A stretch of DNA of 64,000 nucleotides, from contig CBDEUH010000004.1 of assembly GCA_965243255.1 (NCBI GenBank), positions 1-64,000 on the forward strand, given 5' to 3'. Source of the stretch: Bin87 sp965243255. GTDB taxonomy: Bacteria > Chloroflexota > Dehalococcoidia > Lucifugimonadales > UBA3495. The position numbers and the translations under genes were made by a program. Within the stretch, counting starts at the first letter, position 1; each line of letters starts with the position of its first letter. The notes beneath the pieces were generated by a model. It searched no databases and was not told where the DNA came from. It was given only the letters and a program-made list of their open reading frames with translations. Positions 1 to 9,500 of the stretch are shown here, one piece after another.

Positions 1-19
1 CAAGCCAACTCCCCCGTCC

Positions 20-904
20 CTAGTCGCCGCCTCCGCGTTCCGCCCGCAAAAACTGCTCCAGTTCCATTACCAGCTCGGCCGGGTTGGGCATTTCCTTGCT
101 TTCGCTGGCCGCGTCGTAGCGCTCTTCCAACGTGGTGATGTACTTGCCCAGTTGTTCGTCCTCGGCAATCACCTTTTCCACTTCCCGGTCAAAGGCGTCG
201 GCCATGCTGTACAGCTTGGCCAGGTCTATCGGCAGACCCAGCATATCTGACAGGTAGCGTGCCAACCCCAGGCTCACCCGGAAGTTGGGAGTGGCGTGCA
301 GATAGTGCGCCACGTGTCCCCACAGCGACGTGTAGCTGATGCCCCGGGCCGCCAGCGATTCCGATATGGGCAGCGTTATTCCCGAAGGCCCCTGGTAGTT
401 GGAAGACCGGACGTTGCCCTGGTCAAAACCGGCCTGAACCTTTTGGTTGGTCGACGTTCCCGTGAACCTTACCGACCTGGTATGTGGCACGGCGTCCAGC
501 AGCGCGCCGATATGCACCACCGACTTCACACCGCAGCGCTGGGCAACTTCGCCCACCAACGATGAAAACGTCCGCCACCGCAGATGCGGCTCGGTGCCCA
601 GGTAGAAGATCGCCGGTGGCGCATTTTCTCCGCCCGGCCAGTGGAAAAACTCGTTGGCCGGCCACTGGAGATGCCGCTTGCCGTCCTTGCTCCGGGTTGA
701 ACGCGGCCTCTCCTGGGCGAAGTTGAAAAACTCTTCAGGATCGATTTCGGCGAACTTGACCGCGCTGAACGCGCTCAGCAGATAGTTCAACGTAGCGGTC
801 GCCGCGTCTCCGGCGTCCGGCCAGCCGCGAAACGCCACCACCATTCGCTCCACCGGCTGCTCGGGGAACTCGCTTAATATCAGATAGTCGTCAAATTCGG
901 GCAT
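20..904 (-). CDS. PAC2 family protein
   Basis: The 294-residue product resembles the PAC2 (proteasome assembly chaperone 2-like) family. The N-terminal core reads VVAFRGWPDAGDAA near residue 20 and is followed by the family's Gly/Ala-rich alternating strands, including a conserved VVHIGALLDAVPHTR stretch near residue 130. In actinobacteria and Chloroflexota these are soluble proteins of unsettled function, sometimes near ATP-grasp or proteasome genes. No proteasome gene is visible here. The frame stays open upstream to 1030, but the ATG at 904 (MPEFDDYLIL) gives the usual family N-terminus; the extra 42 residues look like read-through of the spacer to fluC. The C-terminal 70 residues are helical and charged. 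Family call is fairly sure, role unknown. Confidence 0.75.
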   Translation of the reverse strand: MPEFDDYLILSEFPEQPVERMVVAFRGWPDAGDAATATLNYLLSAFSAVKFAEIDPEEFFNFAQERPRSTRSKDGKRHLQWPANEFFHWPGGENAPPAIFYLGTEPHLRWRTFSSLVGEVAQRCGVKSVVHIGALLDAVPHTRSVRFTGTSTNQKVQAGFDQGNVRSSNYQGPSGITLPISESLAARGISYTSLWGHVAHYLHATPNFRVSLGLARYLSDMLGLPIDLAKLYSMADAFDREVEKVIAEDEQLGKYITTLEERYDAASESKEMPNPAELVMELEQFLRAERGGGD

Positions 905-993
905 TATCGTTATCCACTGCCGATTGCGGCGTGATTTGGGTGAACATAACGCACGGCATTCTAACACCGGGGCCGGGCGCCGGCAACGGAACC

Positions 994-1368
994 CTAAACC
1001 GCCGCTCGCGCCGCCAGCACACCCAGCCACGCCGCTGCCAGTCCGATAATCACGTTGGCCGCCAGCGCCATCCCAGCCCGCCAGTACTCGCCCCCGGACA
1101 GCAGACGTACCCCGTCGTAGGCCAGCGTCGAGAACGTTGTGAATCCCCCCAGCAGTCCAACGGTGGCCATCACCCTCAGCTCCACCGGCAGCCCGCTACG
1201 CTCAATAAACGCGGTCGCCAGGAACCCCAGCGCAAAGGAGCCGGCCACGTTCACCGCTAACGTGCCCATCACCGTATCGGCGCCCAAGTAGTGCGCCGCC
1301 AGTCGGTTCACCCCGTAGCGCAACACGGAGCCAGCGGCGCCCCCCACTGCGACCAGCAGCCAGACCAT
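994..1368 (-). CDS. crcB: Fluoride efflux channel FluC/CrcB
   Basis: This 124-residue protein has four hydrophobic helices and the FluC signatures: a Gly-rich first helix with an Arg (GGAAGSVLRYGVN), GTLAVNVAGSFALGF in helix 2, and GGFTTFSTLAYD in the broken third helix that lines the fluoride pore. The family forms dual-topology dimers in the membrane that export fluoride. Length is typical. Its ATG abuts the stop codon of the upstream sarcosine-oxidase-like gene, so the two are probably cotranscribed and no separate fluoride-riboswitch leader fits between them. Only one crcB is present, as expected for a homodimer rather than a crcB1/crcB2 pair. Confidence 0.9.
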   Translation of the reverse strand: MVWLLVAVGGAAGSVLRYGVNRLAAHYLGADTVMGTLAVNVAGSFALGFLATAFIERSGLPVELRVMATVGLLGGFTTFSTLAYDGVRLLSGGEYWRAGMALAANVIIGLAAAWLGVLAARAAV

Positions 1369-2511
1369 CTAACCTGCCGCGCCGTCAAACCGGGACAGCC
1401 GGAACAGACCGATGTCGTGCTCCGTTGTGCCGTGCTCCGCCAGGTCGGCCATTATCTCCCCCACCACGCTGCAGAACTTGAACCCGTGGCCGGAAAATCC
1501 CGCCGCCACCGACACCTGCGGATGCTCCGCCAGCGTGTCGATGATGAAATGCTCGTCCGGCGTATTGGTGAACATGCACGTTTTCAACGCCAGCGTCGGC
1601 CCGGCCGCTTCCGGGAAGTACCGTTCGGTGAACTGACGCAGGACTGCCTCGTCCCGCGCGTTCGGCTCCCGGTCCATCGTGTCCGGGTCAACTTGCTCAC
1701 GGAAATGGTTGAACATCCCCAACTTGAAACCGGGAATCCCATACGACGGGAACCCGTAGAACCGTCCCTCCTCCACCTCCATCCCGAACACCGGGAACGT
1801 CTCCGGTTTGAACAGCTCCGGACGGTACGGCGCAAACCAGCCCAGCACTTGCCGCTCTGGTACGGCGTGTTCCGCCACCGCCGGCGCAACCTTGCCGGCC
1901 CACGCGCCGGCGGTAACCACCAGCCGCCGCGCCGTGTAGGTATCCTTGTCGGTGGTTACGACCACGCCGCCGCTGCCCGTCGGCTCCCAATCCACCGCCG
2001 CCTCGCGTCCGTGCACTTCGGCGCCCATTTCCAGCGCTCCCGCCACGTGCGACACGATGCAGCGTTCGGAAAGGACAAAGCCGCCCTGCTGCTCATACAG
2101 CATCTCGGCGTCTTCCGGCAATTGGTAGCCCGGCCATTCCCGGTTCACTTCCGGCCCGCTCAAGATCCGGTAGGGCAGATGATGCTCCCGCACCGTCGCC
2201 AGCGAACCTTCCAGCAGCTTGTTGGCGCCCACGCCGCCGCGCACGCACCCGGTGGTAACCAGCAGCTTCTCCCCGGCCAGATTCTCCAGCTGATGCCACA
2301 GCTCGTAGGCTCGATACAGCAGCGGCACATACGACGGGTCCTCGTGGTACGCCAGCCGTATCATCCGGCTCACCCCGTGCGACGATCCCATCTCGTTGGG
2401 AATGTCGTACTGCTCCAACCCCAGCACACGCCACCCGCGCCGCGCCAGGTGATACACCGCAGCGCTGCCCATGCCTCCCACCCCGATGACAATAGCGTCA
2501 AACTCTCTCAT
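1369..2511 (-). CDS. FAD-dependent N-methyl amino acid oxidase (monomeric sarcosine oxidase / SolA type)
   Basis: The 380-residue protein belongs to the DAO superfamily, monomeric sarcosine oxidase/N-methyltryptophan oxidase branch. It starts with a Rossmann dinucleotide fold (GVGGMGSAAVYHLARRG, residues about 10-26), followed by the MSOX-typical SSHGVSRMIRLAYHEDPSYV block. Near residue 312, KTCMFTNTPDEHFIID carries the cysteine that binds FAD covalently in this family. Members oxidise N-methyl amino acids such as sarcosine to the amine, formaldehyde and H2O2. A TTG lies one codon before the chosen ATG. The gene sits last of five catabolic genes on the minus strand and abuts fluC. The exact substrate cannot be read from the sequence. 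Confidence 0.85.
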   Translation of the reverse strand: MREFDAIVIGVGGMGSAAVYHLARRGWRVLGLEQYDIPNEMGSSHGVSRMIRLAYHEDPSYVPLLYRAYELWHQLENLAGEKLLVTTGCVRGGVGANKLLEGSLATVREHHLPYRILSGPEVNREWPGYQLPEDAEMLYEQQGGFVLSERCIVSHVAGALEMGAEVHGREAAVDWEPTGSGGVVVTTDKDTYTARRLVVTAGAWAGKVAPAVAEHAVPERQVLGWFAPYRPELFKPETFPVFGMEVEEGRFYGFPSYGIPGFKLGMFNHFREQVDPDTMDREPNARDEAVLRQFTERYFPEAAGPTLALKTCMFTNTPDEHFIIDTLAEHPQVSVAAGFSGHGFKFCSVVGEIMADLAEHGTTEHDIGLFRLSRFDGAAG

Positions 2512-2539
2512 CAAGCTGCCCCGTTCAGGTCAGAAAGAT

Positions 2540-2586
2540 GGACAGAACAATCCAATTATCCTGTCCATCTTGTTCATCCATGTAAA
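2540..2586. repeat. Decayed intergenic repeat of short 'cctgtccat'-type units
   Basis: The spacer between two minus-strand genes holds degenerate 10-12-base units related to atcctgtccat and gttcatccatg. The same kind of unit recurs at 4448-4476. Repeats of this sort are common non-coding filler in many GC-rich environmental genomes. No function is visible. Confidence 0.5.
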
Positions 2587-3504
2587 TTAAGCTCGCGGCA
2601 GCGGCGCCCCCGGCGTCGTCATCCGCAGCGAGTACACCGACGTCCGCGCCGTGAACAGCATCGTCCTGAAGTCCGGCCCGCCAAACGCGCAGTTCGCCGG
2701 TATCTCCGGCACCCGGATGATGCCCAGATGCTCGCCGTCCGGCGCAAACACCCACACGCCGCCCGAGCCGGTGCAATACACCCGACCCTCGGCGTCCACC
2801 TTCATCCCGTCGGGCACCCCGTCCTCGGCCGACGCCATGCTCCCGAACACCCGGCTGTTGCTCAGCGACCCGTCGGCCGCCACGTCGTAGGCCCGGATGT
2901 ACTGGTTCTGCTTGACCTCGCCGCCCCAATACTGGTCCGCCGGTTCCCCCAACGCCCGCGTGTTGGACACGTACAGGACCGATTCGTCCGGCGAGAACGC
3001 AATCCCGTTGGGATAGTCAATGTCGGTAGCCTCAGCGGTAACGCTGCCATCGGGCAGGATGCGCTGGACTAGCCCGGGAAACTCGATCTCCTGTTCCTCC
3101 GGCGGAACACGTCCGCTGGGGTTGGTGAAGTAGATGCTGCCGTCGCTGCGGCACACGATGTCGTTGGGCCGATGCAGCCGCTTGCCGTCCCATCGGTCGG
3201 CCAGCAGAGTGATGCTGCCGTCCTGTTCCATCCTGGTGATGCGCCGGTTGTCTCCTTCGCACATCAGCAGCCGACCCTCCAGGTCAAAGGTCATCCCGTT
3301 GGTGCCGCCGCTGGGCTCCCGGATGATATCCGGCGTACCCCCGGCCGGCGACATCCGGTGTATCACCGGTGGCTCCCGCCTCAGGTCAACGAACAGCCAG
3401 TACCCATCCGGATGCCAAAGCGGCCCCTCCGTAAACACAAAGTCGGTCGCCAGCTGCTGCGCTTCTTGCCCCGATTCAACTATCCCTGCCAGATATTCCG
3501 TCAT
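2587..3504 (-). CDS. SMP-30/gluconolactonase/LRE-like lactonase
   Basis: The 305-residue protein has the six-bladed propeller pattern of the SMP-30/gluconolactonase family: FTEGPLWHPDG near residue 25 supplies the metal-binding Glu, NGMTFDLEGRLLMCEGDNRRITR forms a middle blade, RPNDIVCRSDGSIYFTNPSG supplies the metal-binding Asn, and YPNGIAFSPDESVLYVSNT carries the next metal-ligand Asn. The family hydrolyses sugar or other lactones with a divalent metal. There is no signal peptide, so it is probably cytoplasmic. The start is supported by a GGAG eight bases upstream. It lies between a class IV aminotransferase and a sarcosine-oxidase-like gene in one run with short gaps. The natural lactone is unknown. 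Confidence 0.85.
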   Translation of the reverse strand: MTEYLAGIVESGQEAQQLATDFVFTEGPLWHPDGYWLFVDLRREPPVIHRMSPAGGTPDIIREPSGGTNGMTFDLEGRLLMCEGDNRRITRMEQDGSITLLADRWDGKRLHRPNDIVCRSDGSIYFTNPSGRVPPEEQEIEFPGLVQRILPDGSVTAEATDIDYPNGIAFSPDESVLYVSNTRALGEPADQYWGGEVKQNQYIRAYDVAADGSLSNSRVFGSMASAEDGVPDGMKVDAEGRVYCTGSGGVWVFAPDGEHLGIIRVPEIPANCAFGGPDFRTMLFTARTSVYSLRMTTPGAPLPRA

Positions 3505-3519
3505 GATTTTCTCCTTTTG

Positions 3520-4431
3520 TTATCCCAAGTGCGCCAAATACTGCTCCGCAAAGTCCATCCCCACCAGGTCGCTGAACGCCGTCATCAGCCGGTGCGTTAC
3601 CGGCCCCGGCACTTTGCCGTCGCCCACCGCCGACCCGTTCACTCCCGACACCGGGCAGATGCACAGGCTGGTCGAGGTCAAAAATGCTTCATCGGCGGTA
3701 TACGCGTCGTACAGGTCAATGTCGCACTCCATCGTGGGAATGCCCAAGCCCTGCGCCAACTCCAGCGTCTGGTTGCGGGTTACCCCTTCCAGCACGTACT
3801 GCGACTTCGGCGTCATCGCCACGCCGTCCTTCACCAGGAACACGTTGCTGCCCCGCCCTTCGGTCAGGTTGCCAAACTCGTCCAGCAGGATGGCCCAGCT
3901 GTCCGGATCTTCCCCGTGCGCTTCCAGCTCCCCCATGATGAGGTTCAGGTAGTTGTGCGTCTTGGCCCGCGGACTCAAAAAGCGCGGCGGCACCCTCGGC
4001 ACCGACGGCGTATTGATCCGCGCTCCGTCCCGGTACAACGCCGCCCGCGCCGCAAAAGGTATGGCGTGGCTCTCGATGATGATGGTCGGCGTGATTCCAC
4101 CCTGTCGGTTCGGCGCTTCCACGCCCCGGCTGATGCGCTGCATCACCCACATATCCTGCCCCGCCGGCAGTAGCGGATGGTTATGCGCCACCACCGCCTC
4201 CGTAATGTCGGTCATCTCCGCCTTGCTCATCCCCACGTCTATCCGCAGGTAGCGCAGCGAGTTGTACAGCCGGTCAATGTGCCGGTCCAGCCGGAACGTC
4301 TTGCCCCCGAAGGTTCGCGTCGCGTCAAACACCGCATCGCCGTACAAGAACCCCCGGTCATAGATGGAAATCCCCACCTGGCTGGCCGGCTTCATCTCCC
4401 CGTTGTGATAAACCACCATTTCCTCTGCCAT
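3520..4431 (-). CDS. Class IV (fold type IV) PLP aminotransferase, branched-chain/D-amino acid type
   Basis: The 303-residue enzyme has the fold-type IV hallmarks: ISIYDRGFLYGDAVFDATR near residue 21, FRLDRHIDRLYNS, the PLP lysine K157 in SPRAKTHNYLNL, and EGRGSNVFLV followed by EGVTRNQTLELA for the cofactor phosphate. Relatives include branched-chain aminotransferase (IlvE), D-amino acid transaminase and (R)-amine transaminases; the substrate loop does not let me choose. The ATG at 4431 is preceded by GGGAG seven bases away, which decides against a TTG five codons earlier. It is 15 bases upstream of the SMP-30 gene, so the pair should be translated from one message. An anabolic IlvE role is possible, but the neighbours argue for catabolism. 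Confidence 0.85.
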   Translation of the reverse strand: MAEEMVVYHNGEMKPASQVGISIYDRGFLYGDAVFDATRTFGGKTFRLDRHIDRLYNSLRYLRIDVGMSKAEMTDITEAVVAHNHPLLPAGQDMWVMQRISRGVEAPNRQGGITPTIIIESHAIPFAARAALYRDGARINTPSVPRVPPRFLSPRAKTHNYLNLIMGELEAHGEDPDSWAILLDEFGNLTEGRGSNVFLVKDGVAMTPKSQYVLEGVTRNQTLELAQGLGIPTMECDIDLYDAYTADEAFLTSTSLCICPVSGVNGSAVGDGKVPGPVTHRLMTAFSDLVGMDFAEQYLAHLG

Positions 4432-4447
4432 TGCTATAACTCCCAAG

Positions 4448-4476
4448 TCATCCTGTCCATTCCGTTTATCCTGTGA
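4448..4476. repeat. Second copy of the 'cctgtccat' intergenic repeat
   Basis: A short stretch with atcctgtccat and tatcctgtgaa units, related to the spacer sequence at 2540-2586, sits just upstream of the aminotransferase ribosome site. It appears to be decayed repeat rather than a regulatory element. Confidence 0.4.
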
Positions 4477-4488
4477 ACCCCGGTAAAG

Positions 4489-5394
4489 TTACCTGGAGCC
4501 GGCGTCAACTCGCCGAATCTGAAACCCGGCCTGCTTTTCCATTGGCAGCACAATGGCCGCCCCGTCCAGGTCGCCCAGGCCCTGCTCCGTCGCTTCGGAG
4601 AACAGCCGATAGGCCAGGTCGCCCCCCGGTATCGGCGTCTCCAAATCCCGCGCCATCTCCTGAATCAATCCCAGGTCTTTCAGGAAGACGCGCAGTTGCG
4701 TCCTCACACCCTCAAAGTCCCGGTCCAGCATCGCCGGCGCGTTCCGCCCCAGGATGAAGCTCTGACCCCAACCGGAGTTGACCAGCTCAAAAACCAGCGC
4801 CGGGTCCGCCCCCGACTTGGCCGCCAGCAGCATCGCTTCCGCCGCCGCAACCTTGTGCACCCCCACCAGCAGCTGATTCACCAGCTTGGCCGCCGTGCCG
4901 GACCCGGTCGGGCCCACGTGCCGCACCACCGCGCCCATCACGTCAAAGGCCGACGCAACCCGCTGGTACGCCTCCGCTGGGCCGCCCACCATGATGGTCA
5001 ACGTGCCGTCGGTGGCCCGCTCCGTGCCCCCGCTGATTGGCGCGTCCAGGAACATCGCGCCCCGTTCCTCGGCGGCAGCGGCGCACGCTTTCGACGTTGC
5101 CGCCCCCACCGTGCTGTGGTCAACGATAACCTGACCCGGCCGGGCCTTGGGCAGCGCCTCCTCCAGCACCACCTGTTCGCACGTCGCCACGTCCGGCAGA
5201 CAGGCCAGCACCACGTCGCACCGCTCCATCACCTCTGCGGTGGAGGAGGCCGCCGTAGCCCCGGCGTCGGCAATCTGCTGCACCTTCTCCTGGCTCCGGT
5301 TATGCACCGTCAGGTCGTATCCCGCCCGCAGCAGGTTGTACGACATGGGCAGCCCCATGCGTCCCAACCCGATAAAGCCAATCTTCTCGCTCAA
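4489..5394 (-). CDS. NAD(P)-dependent beta-hydroxyacid dehydrogenase (GarR/MmsB family)
   Basis: The 301-residue protein begins with IGFIGLGRMGLPMSYNLLRAG, the NAD(P)-binding Rossmann motif of beta-hydroxyacid dehydrogenases. It carries the family's substrate block DAPISGGTERATDGTLTIMVGG near residue 120 and GSGTAAKLVNQLLVG near 165, whose Lys is catalytic. Family members oxidise 3-hydroxyisobutyrate, tartronate semialdehyde or similar acids. Translation starts at TTG, supported by GAGGAG eight bases upstream. It is 12 bases downstream of the PhnD-like gene. A second member of the family lies at 37481-38434, so the genome has several. Confidence 0.85.
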   Translation of the reverse strand: MSEKIGFIGLGRMGLPMSYNLLRAGYDLTVHNRSQEKVQQIADAGATAASSTAEVMERCDVVLACLPDVATCEQVVLEEALPKARPGQVIVDHSTVGAATSKACAAAAEERGAMFLDAPISGGTERATDGTLTIMVGGPAEAYQRVASAFDVMGAVVRHVGPTGSGTAAKLVNQLLVGVHKVAAAEAMLLAAKSGADPALVFELVNSGWGQSFILGRNAPAMLDRDFEGVRTQLRVFLKDLGLIQEMARDLETPIPGGDLAYRLFSEATEQGLGDLDGAAIVLPMEKQAGFQIRRVDAGSR

Positions 5395-5406
5395 GTTGTC
5401 CGCTCC

Positions 5407-6198
5407 TCAGATGAGCCCTTCCGCCACCGCCGCCGCTTCCACCAGCTCCCAACCGTCCTGGATGCCGACTATCAGCCGCTCGCATGCCTCCGCCTCCAGC
5501 ACCGCGCGCCCGGCTTCGTCGCCATCGTCCACCGATACCAACGCGGCGGTTACCTGCGTTGCCTCGTCGGCGTCAACCTCAGGCCGCGCCGTAAAGCAGC
5601 AATGGCTGTATCCCGGACTGGTCCAGAACACCCGCAACTGCTCAACGTCAATATCATGCTTGTCGGCCAACGACTCCATCGCCCGCGCGCTGATGGCCCC
5701 GGCGTCGTAGGACTTATCCAACACCTGCAACGCCACGTCCACCTGGTCGTCGCCATGCCGGCGTGTGCGCTGGTCGAAAAAGTCGGCGGCGGCCAGGGAC
5801 TGCGATGGACTGATGCCCATGTCTCGCAGGAAATACACCGGCAGCAGCCCGGCCTCCACCGAGTTGCGCGCGCCAAAGGCGAACCGCGCCCCCACCAAAT
5901 CCTCCACCGTGTCTATCGCCGAATCGGCCCGCGTGATGAACCGGGTGGTAAATCCCGTGTCAACGTCTCGCATCACCAGCACCGGCGCGCCATCGGGCAG
6001 CGCCCGCCGCATTTTCACGTGGGACAGCGGCCCGTTCCACGCCAGGTTGATCTCGCCCCGCACGAAAGCTTCCACCATCGCGTCGTAGCCGGAATACAGT
6101 ACCCAGTCGTATTCAATCCCTCTCCTGCCGAAAACGGTTTCCAGCGCCTGGCACAACCGCAGGTGCGCCGGCGAACCCGTTGCCCCTAACCGAATCAT
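5407..6198 (-). CDS. PhnD/SsuA/transferrin-like substrate-binding protein
   Basis: The 263-residue protein looks like a periplasmic-binding type II fold of the phosphonate-binding (PhnD) group: GYDAMVEAFVRGEINLAWNGPLSHV near residue 42 and SAIDTVEDLVGARFAFGARNSVEAGLLPVYFLRDMG near residue 92. It lacks a signal peptide or lipobox, because the protein begins directly with MIRLGATGSPAHLRL, and no ABC permease or ATPase gene is nearby. It heads a run of catabolic enzyme genes. It may therefore be a cytoplasmic ligand-binding or enzymatic member of the fold rather than a transporter component. The ligand is unknown. Confidence 0.7.
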   Translation of the reverse strand: MIRLGATGSPAHLRLCQALETVFGRRGIEYDWVLYSGYDAMVEAFVRGEINLAWNGPLSHVKMRRALPDGAPVLVMRDVDTGFTTRFITRADSAIDTVEDLVGARFAFGARNSVEAGLLPVYFLRDMGISPSQSLAAADFFDQRTRRHGDDQVDVALQVLDKSYDAGAISARAMESLADKHDIDVEQLRVFWTSPGYSHCCFTARPEVDADEATQVTAALVSVDDGDEAGRAVLEAEACERLIVGIQDGWELVEAAAVAEGLI

Positions 6199-6256
6199 GT
6201 CGTCATCCCCCGTTCAGCAAAGCACAATGCCGGCGACGCCGCGCAGATTAACGCTG

Positions 6257-6460
6257 CTATCCAACGAAGCGAGCAATAGCGGTGGCGATGGCGATGGCAA
6301 CGACAATGAGGCCGCCCAGGCGAATCAGCAGCCGGGTTTCCATCCTCGCCATTTCAACACGCAACTCGGTACGCAGGTCGGCGAGGTCAGCCTTCGTTGC
6401 CAGGTGCTCATAGCCGCCTTCCAGCCGGGCTACCCTCTCGGTCAACTCTGTCGTGGTCAT
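6257..6460 (-). CDS. Small coiled-coil protein with one C-terminal membrane helix
   Basis: This 67-residue protein has a charged heptad-like N-terminal half (TELTERVARLEGGYEHLATK, then repeated ADLADLRTEL-type units) and ends in a single hydrophobic helix (LGGLIVVAIAIATAIARFVG). The layout resembles small coiled-coil/TM proteins of the DUF1640 or hemolysin XhlA type, which are tail-anchored. The ATG at 6460 has a strong GGAGGAG nine bases upstream and is preferred to the earlier in-frame start at 6553. Function is unknown, and no toxin or phage lysis partner is seen next to it. Confidence 0.65.
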   Translation of the reverse strand: MTTTELTERVARLEGGYEHLATKADLADLRTELRVEMARMETRLLIRLGGLIVVAIAIATAIARFVG

Positions 6461-6574
6461 CGGGGCTCCTCCGCTCTCCCCCAGTGCGCCGGAACAGCCG
6501 CAAATATCTCCCTCCGCAACCGTCCCCGCACGCTCGGCCCAATTATAACCCACCAGCCGGTGGTTCGCAGCCCC

Positions 6575-9500
6575 CTACCCCAACAACCGCCCCACCGCGC
6601 CCTCCACCGCCGCCCCCTCGGCGCTACCCCGCAGCCACGCCCGCAACTCCCGCCGCGCGATGGTAACCGTCAACCCTGGGCCCCGTTCCGCCCGCAGCTC
6701 CGCCAGCCGTGCCGCCGACCCCAACGCCGCCGCCTCACCCGCCTCCGCAATCTCCAGATGCAGCGGTTCGCTGCCGTCAAACTCCGGTATCGGCAACTTC
6801 CACAAGTGCTTCTGCAAGTCCCGCGCCCCGAATTGCCCTTTGGACATCAGCGGTTGCACCGCTTCATATAGCGAATCGCTGTTTATGATTGCCTGCACGT
6901 AGTTGGCTTCCTGCATATCCGCACAAGGAATCCAAAACAGCTTATAGTCAACGATGATGCTGTCATCATCGAGCAATGCGGCTGTCGGCTGTCCTGCTGA
7001 TGTATATACGACTCGGATCGGCCTATCACCTTGATCTTGATGCCAGTCCAGTTGTGCTGACAATTTACCGTAGTAGTTGAGTTGACCATGCAAGTCCAAC
7101 TTGTTGGCCTTCGCTTTGTTGTGCTCCCACACTCGGCTGATGGTTTGCCATCGACCGCGCATCATCCGTTCCAAACCGGCCAGCCGGACGCCGCCCGGGC
7201 CGTGAGCATCCATCGGTATCTCGTACTCACCTCTTTTCACCGGCAGAAGCGCTTGCAACGGTTCAAGCGTGCCGTAAGGAACCACCGTTTCGCCAAGGTG
7301 TACATCGTAAAGATGCCTACGTTCAATGGTTTGTTCAGTGATGGCGGTCAGGTCCAGATTCCGCCACGGCGCCTTGTCCTGAGAACCCCGGCGTGGGTTG
7401 ACGGTTACGGTCTGGCCAGCTTGAACAGCAACGGCGTTTTTCGTCTCGTTGACGAAGAACAGACAGCGCGGCACGATTACTGCGCCTTGCCGTGTCCAGC
7501 CTGCGTAGGGCGAATCGCCGGCTATCGACGTATCGGTTATCCCGCTGGACACCCGCCGCACATCGCCAGCACCGGCTTGGCCTAGCCATTGTTCCACTGA
7601 CCCGACCAACGCAGTTCCTTCGGCATTTTCTCCACGACGTTCCGCAAAGGCCACGCACGACGCCACCGGAAAGAACGTGTTGGGCTCCAGCTTTTCCAAA
7701 TCCCACGCCGGTTTGTGGCCAAAGTCAACCGCCAGTGTGCGCTCCACCTTGCGGCTGATATTCCCCTTGGGCGTCAATCCCCGCTGCTCCCACTGTCCAT
7801 CCCGCCACTTGGCGTACTGCCCCGCCTGTAGCGCGCTGTGCGGCAGCACCATCCCAATCACGCCGCCGTCCTTCAGATACAAGTCAACGCTCCGTGCAAA
7901 GAACAAGCCGGCAACGTCCTGGTGGGTGGCGTACCGTCCCCCCTGCCAGATGCCGTATAGGCTCTTGCTCTGGTTCTCCAGTTCATCCCGCAGCACGTCC
8001 GCCGTCTGATTGTAGTTCAGCCACGGCGGATTCCCGATTACCACGTCCACCTTCGCCCGGCTTAACGCCACCGGACGCACCAGGTTCCGCGTGTAGTACG
8101 CCCAGATGTGGTCCCGACCCTCGCCGTGCAGCCGCTGCAGGATGGCTATGGTGTCCGCCAACGTCTGCCGCTCCTGGGCGTCCGTAATCCCGTGGTCGTC
8201 CAGCGCCAGCATCGGGTCGTCGCCCCGCTCTATGTCGCCCGCCACCTGGCTCATCAGCGAGTCGAAATTGTCCGCCCGCTCCACCAGGCTCACCGGAAAA
8301 GTCAGCTCCGAGTTGGCCTCATCCTCCACCCGAATCGTAACCTCCTGCCCGGCAAACATATCCCCGGCCCGAAAGCGCAGCTGCAACGCGTCGCCCAGGT
8401 ACACCGGCACCGACCCCGACGCGTCATAGCCGGCCTGCACCGCCCCGTCAATCGCCGGCCGCGCCGCCAACGCCCACGCCGCCCGCGCCAGGTGCACCGC
8501 CACCGGATGCACGTCAATCCCCGTCACCGCCTCCCGCAGCCGGTCCAGCAGTTCTTTGGGGTCGAGATTTTCGCCCCCGGCATCCCCAATCCTGTCAATC
8601 CCATAATCCCGAAAATCCTGATTCCGACCATCCCCCGCCGCCGCCAGAAAATGCCCCACCGCCTCGGCGATGAACGTCCCTGACCCGCACGCCGGGTCCA
8701 ACACCCGCTGCTGCCGCGGCTCTTCCACCAACTCCCGCACCATCGTCCGCGCCAGCCACGCCGGCGTGTAGTATTCCCCCAGCGTCCGCCGTTCCTCCGG
8801 CGGAATCACCGTTTCGTACAGGATGGCCGCAATGTCCGCCGGCGCGGCCGGCCAGTCAAACCGCGCCACCCGCCGGGCCAGCGCCCTCGTCAAATCCTGC
8901 CCGCCCACCTCGTCCGGCCAGGCGAAAAAGTCCGACTCGATGATTCCGCTCAGCCCGGTGGCGTCCCGGAACCGGCGGCCCTGCAGCAAGTCCGACGGGT
9001 CGCTCTCCGCCACCGTCCGCAGGTCGATGCCGAAGGACGCCTGCACCGCCATCCCGATCACCAGGCTCAGGTACGTGTGCCGGATGAACAGGTCGTCCAT
9101 CGCCGCCGGTTCCTGCGCGATTTCCCCCAGCGCCGCCCTCAGCAGGTTCTCCCACAGCCTCCGCTTCACCTTGATGGTCTCGTACTCCGCCGCCTCACCA
9201 TACAGCCGGGCCAGCGTGTCAATGTCCCGCTGGTACGCCGGACTGCCCGGCCCCAGGTATCGCTCCACGCTCTCCCGGTCCGCCGCTATGCTCTCCAGCG
9301 ATTGCAGCGCGCTGTCCCGCAGCCACTCGTAAAGCGGCAGCCACTGCTCCGCCGATTCCAGCACGAACCCGTAGGGCCGCGCCGTCTGCACCGCCCCGGC
9401 CTCGGGCCAGCGCAGCAGCCAGTACTTGCCGTCCGTCAGCACGCCCATCCGCACGCCCTTGCCGGCCGCTTTGGACAGCTCCAGGTAGTCGTCCAGCTGC

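Noticed and set aside
1291..3072. A 593-codon open frame on the plus strand
   Set aside because: It lies opposite the sarcosine-oxidase-like and SMP-30 genes and is Arg/His/Pro-rich with no family similarity. It is a shadow of the GC-rich genes on the other strand.
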